Below, piece by piece: positions 1 through 6,038 of a stretch of DNA of 11,637 bases. Location of the stretch: the NCBI GenBank assembly GCA_002310075.1, contig DBXU01000135.1:392-12028 (forward strand), in the 5' to 3' direction. Every line of letters starts with the position of its first letter. Positions within the stretch are counted from its first letter, which is position 1. Source of the DNA: Bacteroidales bacterium UBA1204. GTDB taxonomy: Bacteria > Bacteroidota > Bacteroidia > Bacteroidales > F082. The notes under the pieces were generated by a model, which did no database searches, had not been told where the DNA came from, and saw only the letters and a program-made list of their open reading frames with translations. Position numbers and translations under genes: made by a program.

Positions 1-1627
1 TGGTGAAATTAAGGGTCACCTCTGAGGTAGTACCGTCGATAGCACCTTCATAAACAATGGTAGCTCCAGAAAGACCTTCAAAACTGGAAATCGTGGTGCC
101 AGCCACTTCTTTCATAAACACTTGGAACGGACCTGTCCAAGGGTTACCCTGGCTAGCTGTCTGCTGAAGGTAGAACTTCATACTGTTGATGTTCTTTCCG
201 CTCATGTCGCTCAATTCGGCAGCAGAATAAACCATCTCAGCTTTTAAGCAATTGTCAGCATTAAAGCCATAAACTGGAACATAACTATTGGTGATTTCAC
301 CATCGTGCACGGTGAGTTCGCCGCCAGCGCTGCTTCCGCCGCCACCATTGAATCCGGTGCCGGTGTAGTTGTTGTCAGCCATCGGGCCATCTTCACCGTT
401 AAAGTCCTCGGTGTAGAGGGCAACCTTGCCGTTTTCGCCGGTCGAAACCTTGGCGCTCAGCATCATGGCCTTGTCAAGCGTGAACTTCATCACAGCGTCC
501 TTGCCTTCCGGAATCTCGGGATAAGGCAGCGTGTAGTCGTTGTGGAGGTCCATCGTATCTTCGCCAGCCCAGATGGTGGACATGAATTCCTTCCAGGTGA
601 AGCCAGGTTCGATAGCCTCGCCGTCGTTGAGTTGGTAGGCCACTTCGACCACGTCAGGGCAGATGGGGGTATAGAGTTCAGCGATGATGGGCCAGATGTG
701 GGCCTCACGGGTGCCGTGGTAGATAGCCACAAACTGACGCTCAACGGTACCAGCGGCAGTGGCATTCACATCGATAGAGATGTTGGTGGTGTCGCCAGCA
801 GCCAGTTCAAACGGAACCTCGGTCAGGTTCTCGAAAAGACCATCATTAGGCGTGAAGTCAAGCACAGTAATAGTGTAGTCATCGTCGCTTTCATTGTACA
901 TCTTGAACACATAGGGAGCCATCCATGCACCCAGCGGGCGGCTGCCCACCTTCACGGTGTCGATGGTGCCGTCGGCGCTCATGACGTGCAGGCCGTCGGT
1001 GTAGACATAACCAGGCTCGTCGGGCTCGTCGCCACCAGGCTCGTCGCCACCTTCACCAGGAGTGTAGGTGAATGTAGTCTTGGGCAGGAAGCTGGTCGTA
1101 TTGACCGTATAGTTGTTGCCGCTTCTGCCATAGACAGCATTACCATTCACACTTTCACCCACCCAATAGCTGCTGGAATAACCCGTAGTAGCCGTGTAGT
1201 ACACAGCAACCCACAGATTACCACCATTGTAGGTGTAAGGTGTGGTAAAAGTGACGGTCATCTCTTGCGAAGCAACGCCAAGCGTTCCTTGGTAAACGAG
1301 AGCGGCATCACTGGTGCCCAAGAAAGAAGAAAGGGAAGTTTCGCTGACTTCTTTCATATAAACTTGGAAGCTTCCATTCCATGAAACATTGGCGTAACTG
1401 CTGCTGGTGAAGAACTTCAAAGCAGAAATCTCACCACCATTCATGCCAGCAAGTTCACTAGCAGGATACACAAATTCATGTTGGAGACTGTTGTCTGTCC
1501 ACAATCCCCACACAGGAATGTAGGAATTTGTGGCTGTACCGTCATGGACGGTCAGTTCATCTGCTCTCACAAAGCCGGCAAAGGCAAGCAAGAGCGTCAT
1601 CATCAAAGAAAATACTTTCTTTTTCAT
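1..1627 (-). CDS. Secreted multi-domain beta-sandwich surface protein, duplicated N-terminal module (3' end beyond window)
   Basis: An uninterrupted frame of 542 codons runs from ATG at 1627 to the left edge with no stop, so this is the N-terminal part of a larger protein. It opens with a Sec signal peptide (MKKK, then a hydrophobic stretch, likely cleaved after VRA at residue 22). Residues 24-190 form a module starting ELTVHDGTATNSYIPVWG and ending LPKTTFTYTP. An acidic Pro/Gly/Asp/Glu linker covers residues 190-206. A middle region (about 207-425) looks like an Ig/ASH-like beta-sandwich, then comes a Gly/Ser-rich linker (about 426-436). At residue 437 a second copy of the first module begins (ELTVHDGEITNSYVPVYG) and runs off the edge. 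Modules with this wording occur, as I recall, in Bacteroidales secreted or fibronectin-type-III-like proteins, some of them type IX secretion cargo. No catalytic motif is visible; adhesion or glycan binding is only a guess. The sorting domain, if present, lies outside the window. Confidence 0.85.
   Translation of the reverse strand, partial: MKKKVFSLMMTLLLAFAGFVRADELTVHDGTATNSYIPVWGLWTDNSLQHEFVYPASELAGMNGGEISALKFFTSSSYANVSWNGSFQVYMKEVSETSLSSFLGTSDAALVYQGTLGVASQEMTVTFTTPYTYNGGNLWVAVYYTATTGYSSSYWVGESVNGNAVYGRSGNNYTVNTTSFLPKTTFTYTPGEGGDEPGGDEPDEPGYVYTDGLHVMSADGTIDTVKVGSRPLGAWMAPYVFKMYNESDDDYTITVLDFTPNDGLFENLTEVPFELAAGDTTNISIDVNATAAGTVERQFVAIYHGTREAHIWPIIAELYTPICPDVVEVAYQLNDGEAIEPGFTWKEFMSTIWAGEDTMDLHNDYTLPYPEIPEGKDAVMKFTLDKAMMLSAKVSTGENGKVALYTEDFNGEDGPMADNNYTGTGFNGGGGSSAGGELTVHDGEITNSYVPVYGFNADNCLKAEMVYSAAELSDMSGKNINSMKFYLQQTASQGNPWTGPFQVFMKEVAGTTISSFEGLSGATIVYEGAIDGTTSEVTLNFT
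2..319 (-). repeat. Module copy 2 of the surface protein (residues 437-542, cut by edge)
   Basis: Second copy of the same module, clearly homologous in protein but diverged in DNA, so this is an old internal duplication rather than a recent one. It carries a short insertion (QGNPWTGP in place of SWNG) relative to copy 1. Confidence 0.8.
1244..1558 (-). repeat. Module copy 1 of the surface protein (residues 24-128)
   Basis: First copy of a module of about 105 residues. Shared landmarks with copy 2 are ELTVHDG, TNSY-PV-G, VY-A-EL--M, KF, G-FQV-MKEV, the -SSF-G- segment and a final T-TFT/T-NFT. Copy 1 continues beyond this part to about residue 190, but copy 2 is cut by the edge there, so only this portion can be compared. 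Confidence 0.8.
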
Positions 1628-1862
1628 AATGAATAAATTAAGTTAGTAATAAAGTGATTTGATTGATTTCTATTCGTATAAATAGGAAACGCACCAGTGC
1701 ACAATGGCATGGTGACGGCTATTTTGCTAAGCATCGTACCAAAAAAAGAATGCATAGTAAAAGCGCTTTTATACGTTGTCGACATTTGTATGACTCACAA
1801 CTTCTGTTTTACCCTTAGTCTTTAGACTAAGAATTGTAAAAAAAAATGTTGTTTTTTGCATT
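1628..1862. other. AT-rich intergenic spacer
   Basis: This 235-nt gap separates the NUDIX stop from the surface-protein start. It should hold the surface-protein promoter, but I found no clear TAnnTTTG box on the minus strand. It contains one inverted repeat (1814-1831), A/T runs near 1740 and 1840-1857, and no credible ORF or RNA gene. Confidence 0.5.
1814..1831. repeat. 18-nt inverted repeat CTTAGTCTTTAGACTAAG
   Basis: Two perfect 8-nt arms (CTTAGTCT and AGACTAAG) are separated by TT. It lies 32 nt past the NUDIX stop and about 190 nt before the surface-protein start. The T-run lies before rather than after it in the minus-strand transcript, so it does not fit a simple intrinsic terminator; the near-palindromic form would suit a dimeric repressor site. 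Function unknown. Confidence 0.5.
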
Positions 1863-2372
1863 TCAGACATGAGGTGTGTTCAGGCGCACTTCACAATCGA
1901 GGAGAAGCTGGTAATGGTATTTGTTGAAAAGGTTCTTCTCACACAAGTCGGCAATCTCTTCCCTACTCATCCATGACACCGACTCAACTTCCTCTTTCTG
2001 CAGATGCAACATCGATGTCGGCACATTGCTTTTCAACATATATAACAAAGTAAACTTATATCGGAAGCGCCTGATTCCCACCAGTTTCAACTCGCTTTTC
2101 GTCACCGAGAGGCCTATCTCCTCCTTCAGCTCACGCAACATCGACAAGGCGAAGTCGCGTTCGCCACTTTTCACATGTCCAGCCGTAGTGGCATAATAAT
2201 TGCCCTTCGATGGAGCTACTTTTTGGATCAGGTATTGCTTTTGGTTGTTATAGACGAAAACAGCCACAATGGGAATCATGGTCCCCTCAGGTATAGGCTG
2301 TCCCCTTTCGACAGTTCCCCCAGTGGGTTTCAAATGTTGGTCGTATAAATCCAAGATTTCCATGTTCGCCAT
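1863..2372 (-). CDS. NUDIX hydrolase, IPP-isomerase/YfcD-like layout
   Basis: A 169-residue NUDIX-fold protein expected to cleave a nucleoside-diphosphate-linked (or similar pyrophosphate) substrate in the cytoplasm; the substrate cannot be told from sequence. The N-terminus (MEILDLYDQ, then a T-ERGQPIPEG segment) resembles the IPP-isomerase-like branch. The NUDIX box spans residues 65-88: Gly65, Glu71, Arg80-Glu81-Leu82, Glu84-Glu85, Gly87. Glu81, Glu84 and Glu85 would be the metal ligands. The stretch between Glu71 and Arg80 has eight residues where the textbook motif has seven. An alternative start is Met4 at 2363, which begins right at the conserved MEILDLYD and may be the true one. The gene has its own -7 box at 2416-2423 and is separated from HTH-A by a terminator, so it appears monocistronic. 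Confidence 0.9.
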   Translation of the reverse strand: MANMEILDLYDQHLKPTGGTVERGQPIPEGTMIPIVAVFVYNNQKQYLIQKVAPSKGNYYATTAGHVKSGERDFALSMLRELKEEIGLSVTKSELKLVGIRRFRYKFTLLYMLKSNVPTSMLHLQKEEVESVSWMSREEIADLCEKNLFNKYHYQLLLDCEVRLNTPHV

Positions 2373-2415
2373 TAGCCTTCAAAAGAGCAAAGTACATAAC
2401 GTTTTTTACAGTTTG

Positions 2416-2449
2416 CAAAGATAGTAAAAAAACAAAAACATCTCCCAAA
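2416..2449 (-). promoter_or_regulatory. Bacteroidales-type promoter of the NUDIX gene
   Basis: On the minus strand TATCTTTG (2423-2416) matches the -7 consensus TAnnTTTG. A TTTG (2449-2446) lies upstream with a 22-nt spacer and could serve as the -33 element, although this spacer is slightly longer than the 19-21 nt I recall for Bacteroides. The -7 box ends 43 nt before the ATG at 2372. Confidence 0.55.
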
Positions 2450-2468
2450 TTGAGGCGAAAACCGGAAT

Positions 2469-2499
2469 AAAAAAAGGCCACGTCCAACAGGGCGCAGCC
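2469..2499 (-). terminator. Intrinsic terminator after HTH-A
   Basis: In the minus-strand transcript GGCTGCG (2499-2493) pairs with CGTGGCC (2482-2476), seven pairs including two G-U, around a 10-nt loop, and is followed directly by seven U (2475-2469). It lies 27 nt after the HTH-A stop. Confidence 0.65.
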
Positions 2500-2526
2500 G
2501 ATATAGATTCCTTGCTAAAACTGGCG

Positions 2527-2748
2527 TTATTCAAATTCCTCGAAGCAATCGCGCAGGAAATTATGCCCAAGCACTTCCGATATCTTCATCAGCTGGGCCA
2601 AATCGATGCTTTGTCGCTTAAACATCTTGTATACATTCGACTTCTCGCAATAAATCTCTCTGGCAAACCAAACCACGGTCCTGCCTTGACGCCATAATTC
2701 ATCTTGGATCATGTTTCCGATGTGAACATCTTTCATCTTGAATCTCAT
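2527..2748 (-). CDS. Small HTH protein (HTH-A), paralogue of HTH-B
   Basis: A 73-residue basic protein with a likely XRE-like helix-turn-helix at about residues 24-43 (WFAREIYCEKSNVYKMF) and a trailing helix pair (IDLAQLMKISEVLGHNFL). It is 39/70 identical, without gaps, to HTH-B at 4854-5066; both keep Cys34 and Cys68 and the Ile10-Gly11 pair. I set the start at ATG 2748, not at the upstream ATG 2814, because this gives the same N-terminal length as HTH-B and because a promoter -7 box lies at 2779-2772, between the two ATGs. It probably binds DNA as a small autonomous regulator; its targets are unknown. Promoter upstream and terminator downstream make it a single-gene unit. Confidence 0.8.
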   Translation of the reverse strand: MRFKMKDVHIGNMIQDELWRQGRTVVWFAREIYCEKSNVYKMFKRQSIDLAQLMKISEVLGHNFLRDCFEEFE

Positions 2749-2771
2749 AACTGATGCTTTTGATTTTGTCG

Positions 2772-2805
2772 CAAAAGTAGGATGAGGCCCAAAAAACAGC
2801 CCAAA
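2772..2805 (-). promoter_or_regulatory. Bacteroidales-type promoter of HTH-A
   Basis: TACTTTTG (2779-2772, minus strand) matches TAnnTTTG, and a TTTG (2805-2802) stands 22 nt upstream. The -7 box ends 23 nt before the ATG at 2748. The same octamer TACTTTTG precedes the TPR regulator gene at 4795-4788. Confidence 0.6.
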
Positions 2806-2806
2806 A
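2787..2806 (-). repeat. Direct repeat GCCCAAAA-N4-GCCCAAAA at the HTH-A promoter
   Basis: Two exact copies of GCCCAAAA (plus strand 2787-2794 and 2799-2806) have a 12-nt period. They lie 8 nt upstream of the -7 box and cover the possible -33 element, a good place for an operator. Whether a protein binds here is unknown. Confidence 0.4.
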
Positions 2807-2884
2807 GCGTTCACTAAAACGAATCAAATAAAATAAAAAAAGAATCTTGCTTTTGACTAGGAATCAATTAGTTATTATAATGAT

Positions 2885-2919
2885 AAAAGAAAATCAAACA
2901 ATTGGACAAATGCTTGATT
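2885..2919 (-). terminator. Probable intrinsic terminator after the TPR regulator
   Basis: In the minus-strand transcript AATCAAGCA (2919-2911) pairs with TGTTTGATT (2900-2892), nine pairs including one G-U, around a 10-nt loop, followed by TTCTTTT (2891-2885). The stem is AT-rich and weaker than the other terminators here. It starts 29 nt after the stop at 2949. Confidence 0.5.
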
Positions 2920-2948
2920 GGAATCTAAGTCAAATAAAGACACAGGGT

Positions 2949-4769
2949 CTAACTATTTATTTCCCAATTGTTTAAAAAACCATGTAAGACAAACTGAAGG
3001 TCTGATTTGTCGCCAAACACCTCATGCAGTTTTAATGAGCGAGCCCATACGGCTTGGTAGGTCTTCCCCATCAATGCAGCGGCCTGCACCTCGGACAGCC
3101 CAAGTATATACATGCAACAATATACAATGTCGGAACGCTTCAACCGAGGATAGCGTTCCATGATCTTGGCAGAAAACTTGGGGAACACGGCATCAACAGC
3201 ATTGACCAACATGGTTGTCTGGGCATCCGACAATACCCATTCCGGATAAGCATAGCCTGCTTTCACGTTGGCCGACTTCACCTTAACAACTCTCTTACTG
3301 ATCGGCATTTCACGAAGAGCTCCCAACTTTTTATCCAATGAGAGGCTCTGGAAATCGGGCGCGGTAATCACCTTGTCCAATTTGTCTTCCAACGACCTGA
3401 TTTTCTCTTCTTTCTGGCGCGTTGTCCTTTTGGTGGTCTCAATCTCATCTTGAAGCAACGCCTTAATTTTTTCGTTGGCCTCACGCTCTTTTTTTCGAAG
3501 TCGCTTATGCCTTCTGACGAGCCAGATGTTGACAGCCAAAATAAGTAACAAAACAACGATGATAAACAGCACGAAGAAAAAGAGATCTTTTTGCCTAGCA
3601 TTTTGACTATCAGCCTTATAATCATCGTAGCGCATAATCATTTGAACTCTGTCACCGCTCTTCGACAATTGATCGAGATACAGGTCCGACAGCAACTCGC
3701 CATAATGCGCAGCCTTATCATGCATGCCAAGTGTATTGGCAGCCTTAATGATACCTCGATATGCCTTAATATTTTGACGCGGCAATAAGGGAAATCCGCG
3801 TTCGTAGTTGTACAAAGCCGAATCGTATTGTTGGTCTTCAAAAAACAAATAGCCAAGAGAAAAACGAATCTGCCGTTCCAGCCAACTATTGTCCGCCTCC
3901 TCCAAGGCATGACTCAGCAAATCATAGGCAGCATGTTTCTCCTCTACGTTATACATGTCGAGAGCCTTATGATACAAACTGCTGAAATGCTGGCTGCCAT
4001 GATCCTTTAGGGTCTTTTCATGAATACTATCCGATTTCCTATAATAGTATAATGAGTTAATTTTGTCACCTTGCGCCAAAAACACATCACCCATCAATTC
4101 ATAGTTGTTGGCCACCCCTAAATGGTTGTTTTCCATCAGAAAACTACCATTGGATTTCTCCAGGCACTCCAACGAAGTGCCATAAGCATCGTACATATAA
4201 AAAAGCCATGCCAAACGATCATAAATAAGACCCGTAAAATGCTCATAATCAGGGTTATGGTTTGAAGAAGAAAAGAAATGGCGCTTTTTCGTCAAGCCAT
4301 CCATAATCCAAAGTGCATCCAAATAACCAGAGAATGCTTCCACTATTTCCTTCTTCTTAAATTCTTCGACAACAGCCTTGGCATAGCAGGCCCGTGCTTT
4401 TTGAAAGCCAATTTCCTCTTCTCCCCATCTGACATTACGTCCGGGCATAAGCGAATCAAAATGGGCATAGGCAACCGACAAAGCACTGTCATTCTTAATA
4501 CGGAGAAAATTCATATAGTACAACTCCACTTCAAGAATCTGGAATTCAGCATAATGATCTTTTGAGGAAGCATACAGTTTCTCCATATCAAGGGAATCGG
4601 CCACGGCTTGAAACAATTTCCAGGCACTGTCTGGTTGAGTATCCTTTAACGAATAGATATCTTTGAAAACAGGGATATCCTGAGACAAAGGGGAAAAACT
4701 GGTGGTTTTCTTACACGAGATAAACACTAGCAGCAAAGCCACTGCTATTAAACAGAACTTTTTAATCAT
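2949..4769 (-). CDS. Membrane-spanning TPR regulator with C-terminal helix-turn-helix
   Basis: A 606-residue protein of a type common in Bacteroidales. It starts with a lipoprotein-like signal (MIKK, hydrophobic core, FISC with Cys19). The helical region to about residue 390 includes TPR-like units near 218-255 (NYELMGDVFLAQGDKINSLY) and 300-332 (FSLGYLFFEDQQYDSALYNY). One strong membrane helix covers residues 396-418, followed by RRHKRLRKK and a Lys/Glu-rich coiled coil to about 470. The C-terminus (about 543-585) has a LuxR-like HTH (DIVYCCMYILGLSEVQAAALMGKTYQAV in two parts around Gly557). The positive-inside rule places the TPRs in the periplasm and the HTH in the cytoplasm, so the likely role is one-step signalling from envelope to DNA; the signal and targets are unknown. 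It lies alone between two terminators, with small HTH genes on both sides. The DNA looks more AT-rich than the glycogen genes. Confidence 0.85.
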   Translation of the reverse strand: MIKKFCLIAVALLLVFISCKKTTSFSPLSQDIPVFKDIYSLKDTQPDSAWKLFQAVADSLDMEKLYASSKDHYAEFQILEVELYYMNFLRIKNDSALSVAYAHFDSLMPGRNVRWGEEEIGFQKARACYAKAVVEEFKKKEIVEAFSGYLDALWIMDGLTKKRHFFSSSNHNPDYEHFTGLIYDRLAWLFYMYDAYGTSLECLEKSNGSFLMENNHLGVANNYELMGDVFLAQGDKINSLYYYRKSDSIHEKTLKDHGSQHFSSLYHKALDMYNVEEKHAAYDLLSHALEEADNSWLERQIRFSLGYLFFEDQQYDSALYNYERGFPLLPRQNIKAYRGIIKAANTLGMHDKAAHYGELLSDLYLDQLSKSGDRVQMIMRYDDYKADSQNARQKDLFFFVLFIIVVLLLILAVNIWLVRRHKRLRKKEREANEKIKALLQDEIETTKRTTRQKEEKIRSLEDKLDKVITAPDFQSLSLDKKLGALREMPISKRVVKVKSANVKAGYAYPEWVLSDAQTTMLVNAVDAVFPKFSAKIMERYPRLKRSDIVYCCMYILGLSEVQAAALMGKTYQAVWARSLKLHEVFGDKSDLQFVLHGFLNNWEINS

Positions 4770-4787
4770 CGGATGCTATCTTCCGTG

Positions 4788-4795
4788 CAAAAGTA
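4788..4795 (-). promoter_or_regulatory. -7 box of the TPR regulator gene
   Basis: TACTTTTG on the minus strand matches TAnnTTTG and ends 18 nt before the ATG at 4769, which implies a very short leader. No TTTG is found 17-23 nt upstream, because the preceding terminator occupies that space, so the -33 element is missing or replaced by an activator site. Confidence 0.45.
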
Positions 4796-4804
4796 GAAAA
4801 TAGG

Positions 4805-4847
4805 ACAAAAAAGAGCCTGATTTTGGAATATAAATCCAAAATCAGGC
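4805..4847 (-). terminator. Strong intrinsic terminator after HTH-B
   Basis: A perfect 13-bp stem (GCCTGATTTTGGA, plus strand 4815-4827, with its complement at 4835-4847) encloses a 7-nt loop. In the minus-strand transcript it is followed by TCTTTTTTG. It begins 6 nt after the HTH-B stop and ends the NfeD-SPFH-HTH-B operon. Confidence 0.9.
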
Positions 4848-4853
4848 GTTATT

Positions 4854-5066
4854 CTATTGATAGCAATCTTTCAAAAAATCATGATCCAAGATGCGGGATA
4901 TTTGCATCAATTGCTCCAAGTCGAGGCTCTTGCGTTTGAAAAGCTTGTATACATTTGTCCGCTCGCAATAGATTCTCTTGGCAAGCCATGAAGCGCTCCT
5001 TCCCTGCTTCTTCAGCTCGTCCTTGATCATCTGGCCAATGAAAATATCCTCTTTATATGCGATCAT
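4854..5066 (-). CDS. Small HTH protein (HTH-B), last gene of the NfeD-SPFH operon
   Basis: A 70-residue basic protein with a predicted HTH at about residues 24-43 (SWLAKRIYCERTNVYKLF) and a following SLDLEQLMQISRILDHDFL segment. It aligns without gaps to HTH-A (39/70 identical), including Cys34 and Cys68. The ATG at 5066 follows the SPFH stop by 11 nt, and a strong terminator comes right after its own stop, so it is almost surely co-transcribed with the SPFH gene. It most likely acts as a DNA-binding regulator, perhaps of this operon or of the divergent family of TPR regulators; nothing in the sequence fixes the target. Small proteins of this kind are, to my knowledge, usually annotated only as HTH or XRE family in Bacteroidales. 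Confidence 0.8.
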   Translation of the reverse strand: MIAYKEDIFIGQMIKDELKKQGRSASWLAKRIYCERTNVYKLFKRKSLDLEQLMQISRILDHDFLKDCYQ

Positions 5067-5077
5067 GTGATTGGTTT

Positions 5078-6034
5078 TTATTTTCCGAACATATCCTTAA
5101 TGCCTCCCAAGGAGCCTAGTAAGTTGGTGGCTTCATAAGGCAAATAGACCGTCTTGTTATCCTGACCGCCAGCCACTTCCTTCAGTGTCTCGATATACTT
5201 GACAGCCAGCAGATAATTGACCGGGTCGGCGCCACGATCAGAGACTGCGTCGGCGATATTGCGAATGGCAGCAGCCTCGGCCTCAGCTTGCAACACTTTG
5301 GCGCGAGCTTCACCTTCAGCCTTCAATATATTGGCCTGCTTGTCGGCTTCAGCAGCATTAATCTCAGCCTGCTTCTCACCTTCCGAATTCAAGATCTGGG
5401 CCTGCTTCTCACCTTCTGCCTTCAAAATTTCGGCACGACGGTTACGCTCGGCCTGCATCTGGAGTTCCATGGTGCGGCGGATGCTTTCAGGCGGCGTGAT
5501 ATCCTGCAACTCAACACGGTTTACCTTCACGCCCCATTTGTTGGTGGCATCATCAAGCACATTGCGCAATTTCGAGTTAATAGTGTCACGCGAAGTCAAG
5601 GTTTCGTCAAGTTCCATCTCACCCACCACATTACGTAGCGTCGTTTGGGTCAGCTTCTCAATAGCTACAGGAAGATTTTGGATTTCATAGACGGCCTTCA
5701 TTGGGTCTACAATCTGGAAATAAAGCAAGGCGTTGATTTCCGTCATCACGTTATCCTTGGTGATCACACTTTGCTTGTCGAAGTCATACACCTGCTCACG
5801 CATGTCGATGCGCGAAGTACGCGCCAAAGCACCATTCTGGCGACGAACGATGGTTTCCTTGGCTTGTTCGATGATAGGCAGGATGACGTTGATACCCGCA
5901 TTCAGGGTGCGGTTGTACTTACCGAGACGTTCCACAATCATGGTTTCCGACTGCGATACGATTTTGATGCCTCGAAGAATGTAGATTACCACGAGTGCAA
6001 CCAAGACATAGAGAATAATCATTCCAAAATTCAT
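5078..6034 (-). CDS. SPFH/band-7 stomatin-like membrane protein (QmcA/YbbK type)
   Basis: A 318-residue protein with an N-terminal membrane helix (residues 5-20), an SPFH domain (about 23-185, with VERLGKYNRTLNAGINVILP and a DKQSVITKDNV segment typical of paraslipins), and a long charged helix. Residues 200-254 are five consecutive 11-residue repeats (RAEILKAEGEK, QAQILNSEGEK, QAEINAAEADK, QANILKAEGEA, RAKVLQAEAEA) that should form the coiled-coil wall of a ring oligomer. The C-terminus has the ADPVNYLLAVKYIETL motif conserved in this family. Family members form large cage-like oligomers in the inner membrane, modulate membrane proteases or lipid domains, and pair with NfeD proteins. The NfeD gene lies just upstream with a 4-nt gap, and HTH-B follows after 11 nt. 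The length is normal for the family. Confidence 0.93.
   Translation of the reverse strand: MNFGMIILYVLVALVVIYILRGIKIVSQSETMIVERLGKYNRTLNAGINVILPIIEQAKETIVRRQNGALARTSRIDMREQVYDFDKQSVITKDNVMTEINALLYFQIVDPMKAVYEIQNLPVAIEKLTQTTLRNVVGEMELDETLTSRDTINSKLRNVLDDATNKWGVKVNRVELQDITPPESIRRTMELQMQAERNRRAEILKAEGEKQAQILNSEGEKQAEINAAEADKQANILKAEGEARAKVLQAEAEAAAIRNIADAVSDRGADPVNYLLAVKYIETLKEVAGGQDNKTVYLPYEATNLLGSLGGIKDMFGK
5273..5437 (-). repeat. Five tandem 33-bp units encoding 11-residue coiled-coil repeats
   Basis: These encode residues 200-254 of the SPFH protein. Units share the pattern (R/Q)A-IL-AEGE(K/A); at DNA level GCCTGCTT, TCACCTTC and similar words recur every 33 nt. An 11-residue period fits a hendecad coiled coil. 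Copy number could vary between strains by slippage. Confidence 0.75.
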
Positions 6035-6038
6035 AGTG

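Noticed and set aside
305..1384. 359-codon open frame on the plus strand
   Set aside because: Antisense to the surface-protein gene, which has a signal peptide and homologous repeats in its own frame; the plus-strand product has low-complexity shadow composition.
2287..2487. 66-codon open frame on the minus strand
   Set aside because: It overlaps the NUDIX gene in another frame and spans both a terminator and the NUDIX promoter.
2749..2814. Upstream ATG extending HTH-A by 22 residues
   Set aside because: The extension crosses the -7 box at 2772-2779, is not shared with HTH-B, and the start at 2748 gives equal N-terminal length in both paralogues.
5217..5690. 157-codon plus-strand frame with regular Ser/Ala repeats
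   Set aside because: Its repetitive look is the antisense reading of the 33-bp repeats of the SPFH gene.
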